From Candidatus Magnetocorallium paracelense (GTDB lineage: Bacteria > Nitrospirota > Thermodesulfovibrionia > Thermodesulfovibrionales > Magnetobacteriaceae): 64,000 bases of DNA. The notes beneath the pieces were generated by a model that saw nothing but the letters and a program-made list of their open reading frames with translations, did not search any database and was not told the DNA's origin. Positions 18,740-26,910 of this stretch are shown one piece after another. The DNA lies in the NCBI GenBank assembly GCA_029001845.1, contig JAREWP010000062.1, positions 1-64,000 of the forward strand, in the 5' to 3' direction. Made by a program: the position numbers and the translations under genes. Each line of letters begins with the position of its first letter. The first letter of the stretch is position 1.

Positions 18740-19903
18740 CTACCTGCAGGGAATGAATTTTATGATCTCTTTTTTGTTGGTGAAAAGTTGTTTAAATAAA
18801 TCAATTGCATCGTCGACTTCTTCTGTGGTGGACGATACTCCCGGAGAAAGTCTTATTGAGCAGTGGGCTTCTTCCCTGGTAAGGCCCATAGCCAAAAGGG
18901 CGTAAGAGGGATTGGAAGAACCGGATTTGCAGGCCGAGCCGGAGGATAGGGCGACACCGAGTTTGTCCATGGCAAGAACCACAGACTCACCTCTGTACCC
19001 GGGAAGCATAATATTTAATGTATTTGGCAGCCTTTCCAAAATCGGTCCGTTTAATCTTGCACCGGGGACGAAACTCATTAGGGTCTGTTCGAGCCTGTCT
19101 CTCAACTCTCTCACCCTGTTCATATCAGAAAGTCTCTTTGCAGCCAGCTCGGCAGCCTTGCCGAGGCCGATAATACCTGACAGATTCTCCGTGCCCGCCC
19201 GCATTCCGCCTTCATGGCTGCCGCCATGTATTAAAGGTTCTATCTCTATACCTTCTTTTATATATAATGCACCCGATCCCTTTGGGCCGTAAAATTTATG
19301 AGCCGAAATTGAAAGCATATCCACACCCGATTCCATTACATCTAAATCGATTTTTCCTGCTGCCTGTACGGCATCAGTGTGAAAAACGATCCCCCTCTCT
19401 CTTGCGATAGCCGCAATTTCACGAATCGGTTGAATGGCGCCGGTTTCATTGTTGGCTGTCATAATTGTAATCAGGCAGGTCGTATCCCTTATCGATGATT
19501 TAAGCTCATCTATATGTATCATACCTTTATCGTTTACTCCCAAACAGGTTATGTCAAAACCGAATTTTTCGAGCCATCTGCATGTAAGAAGAACGGCAGG
19601 ATGCTCGATAGAGGTTGTGATAATGTGTCCTTTTTTGTCCCATTTCGAAAAGGCTGTCCCCTTGATAGCCAGATTATTTGCTTCAGAGCCTCCGGCAGTA
19701 AAAAAGACTCTTTTGGCAGTACAGTTTAAAAGGGCGGCTGTATGACACCTGGCCTCTTCAATGAGCATTTTAGTGTTTTTACCTTCATGATGAATACTGG
19801 ACGGATTGCCGTAAGAAGCCTGGAAGTGAAGGTTGACAGCTTCCACCACGTCAGAATCGGGCGGTGTCGTTGCATTGTGATCGAGATATATTCTTTGATA
19901 CAT
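18740..19903 (-). CDS. Cysteine desulfurase (NifS/IscS type)
   Basis: PLP enzyme that takes sulfur from cysteine for iron-sulfur clusters or thio-modification. The 387-residue protein has YLDHNATTP at the N-terminus, AGGSEANNLAIKG, the PLP lysine K203 in SISAHKFYGPKG, and the catalytic cysteine C325 in SSGSACKSG. The short loop after this cysteine suggests the IscS/NifS (group I) class. No iscU, iscR or tRNA-thiolation gene is beside it. Two membrane or hydrolase genes follow on the same strand. Confidence 0.93.
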   Translation of the reverse strand: MYQRIYLDHNATTPPDSDVVEAVNLHFQASYGNPSSIHHEGKNTKMLIEEARCHTAALLNCTAKRVFFTAGGSEANNLAIKGTAFSKWDKKGHIITTSIEHPAVLLTCRWLEKFGFDITCLGVNDKGMIHIDELKSSIRDTTCLITIMTANNETGAIQPIREIAAIARERGIVFHTDAVQAAGKIDLDVMESGVDMLSISAHKFYGPKGSGALYIKEGIEIEPLIHGGSHEGGMRAGTENLSGIIGLGKAAELAAKRLSDMNRVRELRDRLEQTLMSFVPGARLNGPILERLPNTLNIMLPGYRGESVVLAMDKLGVALSSGSACKSGSSNPSYALLAMGLTREEAHCSIRLSPGVSSTTEEVDDAIDLFKQLFTNKKEIIKFIPCR

Positions 19904-19967
19904 GCTCTATGATAACAGTCATCGTCTTTACAGATCAACTGGGGTGCAGATCGTGGATATTTATTAA

Positions 19968-20146
19968 TCACAGTGTAACTGTTCGCAGAGTTCAGAGATC
20001 GGTGATCTGTTTAAAGAAATTTGCCTGATTTTTCATGTTAAGAACTCCTAAAAAGGGTGGAAATGGCAATTATGCCCGTGAAATTCAATAAAAAAAGTCT
20101 CTTTTACTTTCAACTGACCTCTGGTCTCAGATCACAGTTTACACAG
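19968..20146 (+). repeat. Repeat family E, copy 1
   Basis: A ~170-base sequence shared with 47168-47335. Common blocks are GGTCTGTTTAAAGA (with small changes), AAGAACTCC, AAAGGGTGGAAA, CAATTATGC and, at the right end, ACCTCTGGTCTCAGATCAC. The ends are partly inverse (ATCACAGTG and CAGATCACAG). Part of the right end also occurs, inverted, at the 3' end of the kinase gene (51651-51705). Confidence 0.7.
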
Positions 20147-20220
20147 ATTTTATAGTTTCCATGTCACTTACGGGACTATACAAGTTTAAATGCTTTTTTG
20201 TAAAATAGTTACCTGTTCGG

Positions 20221-20376
20221 TAACTACTCAGGTATTTAAGGCTGAAGACTAAAGGATGAAGCAAAAGATCAAATGACTTGGGAGTGTCAGCCAATAAAAA
20301 ATCGTAAAGTTTTATCGATAACCCATGTTCTACCTAATAGTCTTCAGCCTTCAGTCTGTACACCTAAGTAGTTATC
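20221..20376 (+). repeat. Repeat family D, copy 1
   Basis: A ~155-base foldback: TAACTACTCAGGT ... GGCTGAAGACTA at the left, the inverse TAGTCTTCAGCC ... ACCTAAGTAGTTA at the right. A second copy in opposite orientation lies at 21505-21660, so the two copies flank the SYLF and coiled-coil genes. A left-end fragment occurs at 63394-63422. Confidence 0.75.
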
Positions 20377-20414
20377 TGTTCATAACTATTCAGAAAGGAT
20401 TAAAGGAGTAAAAA

Positions 20415-20966
20415 ATGAAGAGTTTCAAGTTTGGGATTCCTGTTATTGTTTTTTTAGTATTAACCTTTTTTGCAACCCATGAGGCGTTGTCGTTGTCAAG
20501 GGCTGAAATCGATGCAAGAGTCAATGCTACGGTCAAACAATTTCGATCCGATGTTGGAGAGGCCGATGAACTTATGAAAAAGGCGAAAGGAGTACTTGTA
20601 CTTCCAAAAGTCATGAAAGCAGGCTTGGTCATTGGTGGCGAATATGGAGAGGGCGCACTTAAAATCAATGGTAAAACCGTAAGCTATTACAGCTCTACTG
20701 CTGCATCCATCGGATTACAGATAGGCGCTCAGACAAAGGCTGTCATATTGTTGTTTATGACCGATAAAGCTCTTTCCCAATTCAGAGACAGTGACGGCTG
20801 GGAAGTGGGTGTTGACACGTCTGTTGCGATTGCTTCCCTTGGAGCCGGGGAGTCACTGGATTCCAATACACTAAAGGAACCTGTCATTGGTTTTATTTTT
20901 GGCAATAAAGGGTTGATGTATAATTTGACTCTCGAGGGAACGAAGATTACGAAAATAGATAAATAG
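20415..20966 (+). CDS. Exported SYLF/YSC84 lipid-binding-domain protein
   Basis: 183 residues with an N-terminal signal sequence (hydrophobic 7-26). The SYLF core follows: KKAKGVLVLPKVMKAGLVIG, the YGEGAL strand, YYSSTAASIGLQIGAQTK and the GEKGLMY-like GNKGLMYNLTLEGTKI. SYLF domains bind phosphoinositides in eukaryotes; bacterial members are periplasmic or secreted and poorly understood. AAAGGAG before the ATG is a good ribosome binding site. A terminator follows, and inverted copies of repeat D lie on either side of this gene and the next. Confidence 0.9.
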   Translation: MKSFKFGIPVIVFLVLTFFATHEALSLSRAEIDARVNATVKQFRSDVGEADELMKKAKGVLVLPKVMKAGLVIGGEYGEGALKINGKTVSYYSSTAASIGLQIGAQTKAVILLFMTDKALSQFRDSDGWEVGVDTSVAIASLGAGESLDSNTLKEPVIGFIFGNKGLMYNLTLEGTKITKIDK

Positions 20967-20977
20967 GTTATAAGCAG

Positions 20978-21011
20978 AATGACGGAGTATCAGGGGTCTT
21001 ACTTCGTCATT
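20978..21011. terminator. Intrinsic terminator between convergent genes
   Basis: A 12-base stem (AATGACGGAGTA with TACTTCGTCATT, one G-T pair) around a ten-base loop, 12 bases after the SYLF stop codon, followed by CATTTTCAT. It lies 20 bases before the end of the convergent gene and could serve both directions. The T-tract is weak. Confidence 0.65.
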
Positions 21012-21031
21012 CATTTTCATCGTAATTGCGT

Positions 21032-21454
21032 CTATTTAATCATAAATTTCAAAAGACCGAATATTGCAATCAATTGAGAGGCCCAAAATATAAACATCCA
21101 CTTAACAATATCGAATTTAACGTTTGCCAGATCAGCCTTTGATGCTTTATTTTCCAATTCTTTTTCGACCCTGGTAATTCGCTCATTGACCTTCCCAAGT
21201 TCAGATGACATTCGCTCATTGACTTTGCCAAGTTCAGATGTAATACGTTCATTGACCTTGCTTATCTCAGCAGTTATTCGCTCATTAATCTTACCGGTCT
21301 CATCAGTCAGCCGCCTTTCAAGGCGCTCTTCGGCTATAAGTATAGCCTCTTGCCTGGAAGAAAGGTCTATCTCTTTCACGACCTCTACAAAGGCGTCAGT
21401 AGCATCATCGCCAAGCTTGTCTTTTAATGGTCTGGGAACTGTTATTACTGACAT
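21032..21454 (-). CDS. Tail-anchored coiled-coil protein
   Basis: 140 residues: an N-terminal segment (LKDKLGDDATDAFVEVVKEI), a coiled coil with four near-identical 11-residue units (KVNERITSELG type, ~55-98), and a C-terminal hydrophobic helix (~118-137, MFIFWASQLIAIFGLLKFMI). The shape recalls the CCDC90/DUF1640-like proteins, and the assignment is by layout rather than firm motifs. The units come from a 33-base tandem DNA repeat at ~21180-21290. Function unknown. Convergent with the SYLF gene. Confidence 0.75.
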   Translation of the reverse strand: MSVITVPRPLKDKLGDDATDAFVEVVKEIDLSSRQEAILIAEERLERRLTDETGKINERITAEISKVNERITSELGKVNERMSSELGKVNERITRVEKELENKASKADLANVKFDIVKWMFIFWASQLIAIFGLLKFMIK

Positions 21455-21504
21455 GTTTAATTATAACATAGATTTGTAAGTTAGTCGTTTATAAATCAAA
21501 TTGG

Positions 21505-21660
21505 TAACTACTTAGGTGTGTAGGCTGAAGAATATTAGGTAAAAGATGCGCTATCGATAAAAATCTAAGATTTTTGTTGGCCGACACTCCAAGGTCATTT
21601 GATTTTTTGCTTCAGCCTTCTGTCTTAAATCATGTTTGGTTCAGGTTATAGGGGGTTATG
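21505..21660 (-). repeat. Repeat family D, copy 2 (inverted)
   Basis: Reverse-orientation copy of the element at 20221-20376. Its reverse complement shares AGGCTGAAGCAAAAAATCAAATGAC, GGAGTGTCGGCCAA, TTTTATCGATA and the TTCAGCCT...CACCTAAGTAGTTA end, each in slightly changed form. A short piece resembling the start of repeat family F (TTAGTCGTTTATAAATC) abuts it at 21480-21503. Confidence 0.7.
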
Positions 21661-21696
21661 ATTTAAGAGAAGCTCGTCGGTTACCATGTTTCTCCA

Positions 21697-22038
21697 TCAC
21701 TCGCAGTCGCAGTTTGTTGTGATATCCTTAATTGTCCATGACTCTTCGCCATTAACGATTTTGTCCCCTTCAAAGGGGCTTGGTCCTTCAAAGCGACTTG
21801 TTATCGTGTGTATGTGGACCTCATTACCCTTATCGCTGCCTACCAAAACGTCCAGGCTTAATAACTGGCATCCTTCGCCGCCCGATACGGTTCCCGATGT
21901 TTTGGCCTTGCATATTTTCCCTGTACATTCAATCTCCAATGCAGCATCGATCGTGTAGCCGTCGCGTTCAAACTTCTCGGCGAAAAGAGGTGATACGCCC
22001 ATTGCCAAAGCCATTATTGTTAATATAAAAACTTTCAT
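21697..22038 (-). CDS. Small exported cysteine-containing protein
   Basis: 113 residues from the chosen ATG at 22038. A longer frame from 22116 would run into the upstream gene and lacks a ribosome site, while AAGGAGG lies upstream of 22038. Residues 1-20 (MKVFILTIMALAMGVSPLFA) are a clear signal peptide. The mature part holds five cysteines (IECTGKICK, EGCQ, NCDCE) and ends at a CDCE. No family is recognised. It is the last gene of a three-gene run with the channel and MotB-like genes, so it may be an extracytoplasmic partner. Confidence 0.75.
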   Translation of the reverse strand: MKVFILTIMALAMGVSPLFAEKFERDGYTIDAALEIECTGKICKAKTSGTVSGGEGCQLLSLDVLVGSDKGNEVHIHTITSRFEGPSPFEGDKIVNGEESWTIKDITTNCDCE

Positions 22039-22061
22039 CCTTTTAAAACCTCCTTTTAAAA

Positions 22062-22991
22062 TTAATCCTGGTAGTAGTAATCGTACATGGAGAGAATATT
22101 CTGAGTGAATGTCCATGCCTCGCTGTACGAAAGATTGCTGTTTTCAGGGATAATTATTTTTACATAAAGATTATTTCCATACCGTCTTTTCAGGTCTGTA
22201 AGTCTCCTGTGGAGTTCGTCTTTGTTTATATTTTCATAATCTTTCTTGCCCACATCGATAAACTGTATTCTGGGACGGTCGTTTACCCTTGAAAAACTGA
22301 CAGTCACCTGAGTCTTGTTTAAAGGGCTCCTGGCAGGCTTGATAAGTTTCAGATATTTCTCTCTGAGGGTCGAGTACTCTCTTTGCTGCTCTGTAAGGGA
22401 TGCTTCGAGTTCCACCTGTTTTAAGCGAATACTTAAAAGTTCGCGTCTCGATTCTGAAATTAGTGTATCTTTCTCCAACAATATGCTGTCTTTTTCCGAT
22501 AACTTGCTGTCTTTGTCCAATAAGAGGGCGTCTTTTTCCGATAAGAGGGCGACTTTTTCGGAAAGCAGCATATCTTTTTCGTTTATTATCTTGTCTTTTA
22601 TAAGAAGAAGTTCCTCTCTCTCGTTTATTAACTCGTCTTTTTCAGAAAGCATCTTATCTTTCTCAAAAAGAAGAACATCCTTTAAAGAGACATCAAGCTT
22701 TAAGGAGTCGATATGTTCCTCTCTCTCTGCTATTTCGTTTTTCAGTATTACAAGCATATTCCTCAGCTTCTCCATCTCCACGATTTTTTTCTTTGCCAGC
22801 TCCTCCTTTTTGTAGCTTTCTTTGATTTTACTAATAAGTTCGGCATTTTTTATAACAACGGCAACCATTGTGAACATGAAGATCATCATTACAACGATCA
22901 TAATATCGGTAAAGGCCGGCCAGAAGGGGCCTCTATCGACGCCTGTTATGTCAGTGGGTTGTACGTATGCAGGTCTGTCAAAGATGTGCAT
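22062..22991 (-). CDS. MotB/ExbD-position membrane protein with long coiled coil
   Basis: 309 residues. One membrane helix (~27-48) carries an aspartate at its start (PAFTDIMIVVMMIFMF), as in MotB and ZorB. Downstream is ~145 residues of coiled coil built from seven-residue units of the type LLSEKDA (~100-180), encoded by a 21-base tandem repeat. The C-terminal ~85 residues are a small globular part (RPRIQFIDVGKKDYENINKD onward). No OmpA-type peptidoglycan-binding domain is visible. By MotB-like topology the coil would lie outside the inner membrane. It starts two bases after the channel gene, with which it should form a complex. Confidence 0.8.
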   Translation of the reverse strand: MHIFDRPAYVQPTDITGVDRGPFWPAFTDIMIVVMMIFMFTMVAVVIKNAELISKIKESYKKEELAKKKIVEMEKLRNMLVILKNEIAEREEHIDSLKLDVSLKDVLLFEKDKMLSEKDELINEREELLLIKDKIINEKDMLLSEKVALLSEKDALLLDKDSKLSEKDSILLEKDTLISESRRELLSIRLKQVELEASLTEQQREYSTLREKYLKLIKPARSPLNKTQVTVSFSRVNDRPRIQFIDVGKKDYENINKDELHRRLTDLKRRYGNNLYVKIIIPENSNLSYSEAWTFTQNILSMYDYYYQD

Positions 22992-22993
22992 TT

Positions 22994-23947
22994 CTATTTA
23001 CTTAAACGAAAACCTTCGGCCAGAATATTCTTTATCTTATCTGTTTTTTCGATAAACAGATCAAGCTTTTTAAGGTGAGAATCCTGGTGTGTAATCACTT
23101 TGTCCAGTTTATCCGATTGTGAAGCATTCATTGCGTTCAGGTTAGAAAATGCCGGCTCGATCCCTGATGCGACCTTTTTCAGTTCTCCTACAATGAGAGA
23201 GAGCTCCTTTATAAGCTTTTCCGTTTTAAGGTTCACCGATTCCGCTTCAAAGGTAAAATTCGGTATTATGTACATCATAGAGGTTTCATCAAGTTTTCCG
23301 AAAATATAAGAACGGATTTCTTTAAGCCTTTGGTAAAAATAGGAGAAAAAGAAATAGCAGACGATTGCCGTGGCCGTTGTTGTAAGAGCGGTGTTCATGC
23401 CATAGATTATAAGCCACATTCCGTCCCCCAGTACGGACTCTTTTAAAACGGTGCTTGCACCTGTGAGAGCCGTTATAACGGAGACAACAGTACCGAACAC
23501 ACCTGTAAGTATCAGTATATTATTGACGAATTCGGGGAAAGTCATATGCCTTGATTCTTCTGTATATGTTATTGTGGATAAAGCGCCGTGGTTTATGGGT
23601 ACGCCTCTTTCATAGAGGTGCTTGATTCGAAAGTAACGTCTGCTTATGATCGACTTTGTAGACATCCTTTGGAAGAGGTAGTCATCGTTTTTTTCTTTAC
23701 CGTCGATAAAGATATCGATCTGCTTCTCTTCAAAGGCGTAATGGAGGAAGCCTGAGACCAGTTTTACCGTACCGGCAAGGAAAATTGCAACAATTGCACC
23801 GTTTAATGCGAGCCCGAAAGAAGTGATGCGGTCACCAAAATAGAGATCGATAATAAAATCCAGATTCACCACCAATACAATGGCGGCGAAAACAAATATA
23901 ATAAAAAAATGCAGCAGGGCGTTATTGCTTCTATATTTACTTAACAT
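22994..23947 (-). CDS. MotA/TolQ/ExbB-type ion-channel protein
   Basis: 317 residues with four hydrophobic helices (~13-32, 42-66, 140-165, 180-207). Helices three and four carry the family's small-residue pattern (LTGVFGTVVSVITALTG and NTALTTTATAIVCYFFFSYF). A ~75-residue cytoplasmic loop lies between helices two and three, and a ~100-residue C-terminal tail is predicted helical. It is immediately followed by the MotB-position subunit, making a two-part ion-driven motor or energiser. A repeat C element lies seven bases upstream of the start. Confidence 0.85.
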   Translation of the reverse strand: MLSKYRSNNALLHFFIIFVFAAIVLVVNLDFIIDLYFGDRITSFGLALNGAIVAIFLAGTVKLVSGFLHYAFEEKQIDIFIDGKEKNDDYLFQRMSTKSIISRRYFRIKHLYERGVPINHGALSTITYTEESRHMTFPEFVNNILILTGVFGTVVSVITALTGASTVLKESVLGDGMWLIIYGMNTALTTTATAIVCYFFFSYFYQRLKEIRSYIFGKLDETSMMYIIPNFTFEAESVNLKTEKLIKELSLIVGELKKVASGIEPAFSNLNAMNASQSDKLDKVITHQDSHLKKLDLFIEKTDKIKNILAEGFRLSK

Positions 23948-23957
23948 AAATTAATGT

Positions 23958-24079
23958 CATTCACTTAAGGAGCAATACACCATCCGCCTTCATCGGCTAA
24001 ACTCGAAGGCTCTGCTTCGCTGCGCCTTCTCAAACATGACCCGCTTCCGTCGGAAGGTGCTTCACCCCTTAAGTGAATG
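23958..24079. repeat. Repeat family C, copy 1
   Basis: A 122-base element bounded by perfect 13-base inverted ends (CATTCACTTAAGG and CCTTAAGTGAATG). It contains GGCTAAACTCGAAGGCTC and CTTCCGTCGGAAGGTGCTT. A second copy, most of it nearly identical, is at 42594-42715 with a decayed right end. Both copies have the same orientation. It lies directly upstream of the channel gene. Confidence 0.8.
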
Positions 24080-24177
24080 GTATTGTAACATAGATAATAT
24101 AATTGACGATTGTTGATTGACAATTATCAATTGTCATTTAAAGACGCCTCTGTTTTTCTTTAGGTCAAAACCGCAGG

Positions 24178-24196
24178 ATCAACAAAAATTGTTGAT
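24178..24196. repeat. Palindromic hairpin, copy 1 (covarying pair)
   Basis: ATCAACAA-AAA-TTGTTGAT. A matching hairpin with a compensating base change occurs at 40278-40297 (ATCGACAA-TAAA-TTGTCGAT). Both have AACCG shortly before and CTCTAAGGGCCT or TCTCAAAGGGCCT after. It lies 150 bases beyond the end of the minus-strand gene at 24347. The rest of 24,080-24,346 holds only short GATTGACGATTG-type repeats and no convincing gene. Confidence 0.5.
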
Positions 24197-24346
24197 TCAG
24201 ATTCTCAAAGGGCCTGCTGTGTATGTCATTTTCCGTTTTTTTAAAATCGATTAAACTTACAATAAAAAAGCGGGGTGTATAATACGCTTCTTTATACAAA
24301 GAACTATTATACCAAAATATCTGTAAAAACATCACCCAACATAATT

Positions 24347-25924
24347 TCAGCTCTTTTCGACTTTCCACTCTATAACACTCTTCTCCTCTGTACTGAAATT
24401 TATACCCATTAAAAATATCCGCTTCCCTGCTCCCAAATATTTTTCATAGTACTTCTTCTGCTTTATTTGTCGTATCCCCTTTTCTGCGCTTTGATTGCAT
24501 TTAAATTCAATGATAAAAAGTTTACTGTCGAATTCTATAACCATATCGATTCGCCCCTTAGATGTCAAGACCTCTGTGTGAGCTTCTATTCCCGATGCGC
24601 AGATCATCAGATAAAAGAGCGAATGAAAGTACCCCTCGTCCGCCTTTTGCATCAGAGTATAAGGAATGGAGGCATACAATCCCCTTAATGTTTTAAAAAA
24701 ACGATCATAATCTTCATTTGTAAGATATTCCGACAGTAAAATAAATTTTGATCGTTCCGAGCCGTCTTCAATCTCCGAGTAAGAGGTAAAAAGATGTCTT
24801 AGTAATGAAGTTTTTACTTCCTGGTTCGGATAACTCAGTATATAAATATAGTTTCTCACTGCCTTAATCGTCAGATAACCGGTTTGAAAGAGAATCGCTT
24901 CAATTTTCAGATTGTCGATATCGTAGGAAGTAAAAATATCTTCCGTTATTTCGATATTTTCCAGCTTAGGAAGGGAATAATTTTTATTTTTTAACAGCTT
25001 TATCAGGAATTCAGGAGTTCCTGTCTCAAACCAGTAGTTTTTAAAAGACAAACTTTCAAGAAGCAATAATATTGAGAATGGATTATAGACGCTCACATCT
25101 CTGTCAGAAAATCTGTAGCCATTGTACCAGACATTAATCTTTCCCAGTAATTGAGTATAGTCTGATCGATATTTTTCTCCCAGGGTCATTATATGGCTTT
25201 TGAAATATTTCTCCATCTCTTCCGGTGTATAACCAAGCATTTCGTTGTATTTCTCCTGCATTGTCAAATCGTAGAGATTATTCAGTTCGGAAAAAATCGA
25301 AACTTTGCTGAATTTCGAGACACCTGTGATAAAGACGAATCTCAAGGCGCCTGCTACATCGTCTCCCTTTAAAACGCCATAAAACTCCCTTAAGAGGTCT
25401 CTGTTATCCTTAGCTGTCTTCAATTTGTCACTCTCTTCGCCGATAAAATCTATCATTGGCTTGTCATACTCATCGACAAGGACTACAACTTCTTTGCCGG
25501 TATTCTCCCTTAACTTTATGATTAGTTCTCTGAATCTCCTTATCAGTCTGACGGATTCCAGTTGTATGTTGTTTTTTTTACCATACTCCTCAAGCGTATT
25601 ATTTAATTCTTCCTTGAGCTCTTCAGTTGATTTATGAGGAATGAGGTTGAAATCCAGTACAATTACGGGGTGTTCCTTCCATTCCCAATTCGTATGACCG
25701 TGAATCCACAAATCCTTAAATAATTCCCCATTGCCTTGAAACAGACATTTGAGCGTTGACACAAGAAGGGATTTTCCAAACCTGCGGGGGCGGGCAAGGA
25801 AATAAAGCCTTCCCGATTCAAGCAGACGAAATATATATCTCGTCTTGTCAACGTATAAAAAATTTTCGATTATTATCTGTCTAAAGGACTGAATACCGAT
25901 TGGTAGTTTTTGATATTTTCCCAT
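24347..25924 (-). CDS. AAA-like ATPase with C-terminal PD-(D/E)XK nuclease domain
   Basis: 525 residues. The N-terminal AAA-ATPase-like domain begins LPIGIQSFRQIIIENFLYVD and has the unusual P-loop RPRRFGKSLLVSTL (~45-58) and a Walker B region VVVLVDEYDKP (~146-156). The C-terminus has a PD-(D/E)XK-type core: GRIDMVIEF (Asp) and FIIEFKC (E-x-K). This is a common family in anaerobic bacteria, often in many copies per genome, whose biological role is not settled (mobile-element or defence functions are suggested). It stands alone. Confidence 0.9.
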   Translation of the reverse strand: MGKYQKLPIGIQSFRQIIIENFLYVDKTRYIFRLLESGRLYFLARPRRFGKSLLVSTLKCLFQGNGELFKDLWIHGHTNWEWKEHPVIVLDFNLIPHKSTEELKEELNNTLEEYGKKNNIQLESVRLIRRFRELIIKLRENTGKEVVVLVDEYDKPMIDFIGEESDKLKTAKDNRDLLREFYGVLKGDDVAGALRFVFITGVSKFSKVSIFSELNNLYDLTMQEKYNEMLGYTPEEMEKYFKSHIMTLGEKYRSDYTQLLGKINVWYNGYRFSDRDVSVYNPFSILLLLESLSFKNYWFETGTPEFLIKLLKNKNYSLPKLENIEITEDIFTSYDIDNLKIEAILFQTGYLTIKAVRNYIYILSYPNQEVKTSLLRHLFTSYSEIEDGSERSKFILLSEYLTNEDYDRFFKTLRGLYASIPYTLMQKADEGYFHSLFYLMICASGIEAHTEVLTSKGRIDMVIEFDSKLFIIEFKCNQSAEKGIRQIKQKKYYEKYLGAGKRIFLMGINFSTEEKSVIEWKVEKS

Positions 25925-26010
25925 AATACTATCGATTCCGCTTTCGGTAAGCCATGGAGAAAGCGTCGGGTGTTAGAATTTGTAAAAAAGCTTGTCTTTT
26001 TTATTGCAGA

Positions 26011-26808
26011 TCATCTGATTGCAGTACATTCTATATTATCTCCCATTATGAGCTTATAGAGATTTCCGGGCACCATGCCGTTGGCAATGAATGACTCCGT
26101 TCCCATTGAGGCGATATCCAGTAGTTCCGTTACCTTTGATAGCATTCCGCCTGTGACATCTGTTGCATCAGAGCCTTTTATACAGGCCTCTACTTTATTC
26201 AGACCTGTTTTTGTTATCTCCGGGATAATATTACCATGGGAATCGAGAACGCCCTCATAGTTGCCCAGACTCACCATTCTCGTTATATTGTATCTTCCGG
26301 CATGAGTGAGAAATTTTATTATAATGCCTATTACTCTGTCAGCGGAGTATATAGTACACCCGTTATGGGTATCGAGTATAGGAGAGCCGAATACGACCGG
26401 TATAATTTCCTGATTCAGTGACTCTTTTATTGATTCCGGAGATGAGTAAACAAGCTCCCTTTTACCGGTTAAAAACATGGCTGACGCCGGCAGCCCCAAG
26501 GCAGGTATTCCATGGTTCAACAGTTCATTCACGACCAGTCTGTTAAGGCGGATCGCATCATCATGAACCTTGCAAAACCCCAGCCTTCCGGTATTATCAC
26601 AAAAACCGTCAATCGTACCGTATTTAGCGGCCCCCGGATGTCCGTAAGAGCCTCCTCCGTTACCTATTACCAGCCTGAGCCCCTGCCTTTCCTGCAACGC
26701 ATCCCTCACCTCAGAGGCCAGACGTTTTATAACATCGGGCCTTGCTGTATAGGGTCTCTCTTTAACTGTAATAAGAGAGCCTCCGAATTTAATGAAAATG
26801 ACTTCCAT
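26011..26808 (-). CDS. Isopentenyl phosphate kinase-like amino-acid-kinase family protein
   Basis: 265 residues of the amino acid kinase fold. IKFGGSLIT at the N-terminus, the IPK-type loop GGGSYGHPGA with its histidine (H57), a C-terminal nucleotide region SLGNYEGVLD, and DVTGGMLSKV (~218-227) fit isopentenyl phosphate kinase better than acetylglutamate or UMP kinases. IPK converts isopentenyl phosphate to the diphosphate. No other isoprenoid gene is nearby, so the substrate remains inferred. Confidence 0.8.
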   Translation of the reverse strand: MEVIFIKFGGSLITVKERPYTARPDVIKRLASEVRDALQERQGLRLVIGNGGGSYGHPGAAKYGTIDGFCDNTGRLGFCKVHDDAIRLNRLVVNELLNHGIPALGLPASAMFLTGKRELVYSSPESIKESLNQEIIPVVFGSPILDTHNGCTIYSADRVIGIIIKFLTHAGRYNITRMVSLGNYEGVLDSHGNIIPEITKTGLNKVEACIKGSDATDVTGGMLSKVTELLDIASMGTESFIANGMVPGNLYKLIMGDNIECTAIR

Positions 26809-26910
26809 AACTCAGTGGGGCAGGTTCGGGTTTACAAACTCCATTCGACGATTTCTCAATATTATAACTGAATTTGATAATTTGCAGTATGACGCAGGAC
26901 AAAAATTAAC

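Noticed and set aside
21180-21290. CRISPR-like 33-base periodicity
   Set aside because: The repeats are contiguous without spacers and lie in frame within a coding coiled coil.
22315-22815. 166-codon + strand frame rich in Ser/Phe
   Set aside because: It is the antisense of the coiled-coil repeat of the MotB-like gene; the repeat prevents stop codons on both strands.
24165-24368. 67-codon minus-strand frame after the AAA/PD-(D/E)XK gene
   Set aside because: It overlaps the end of that gene, has no ribosome site, and includes the palindromic hairpin at 24178; composition looks random.
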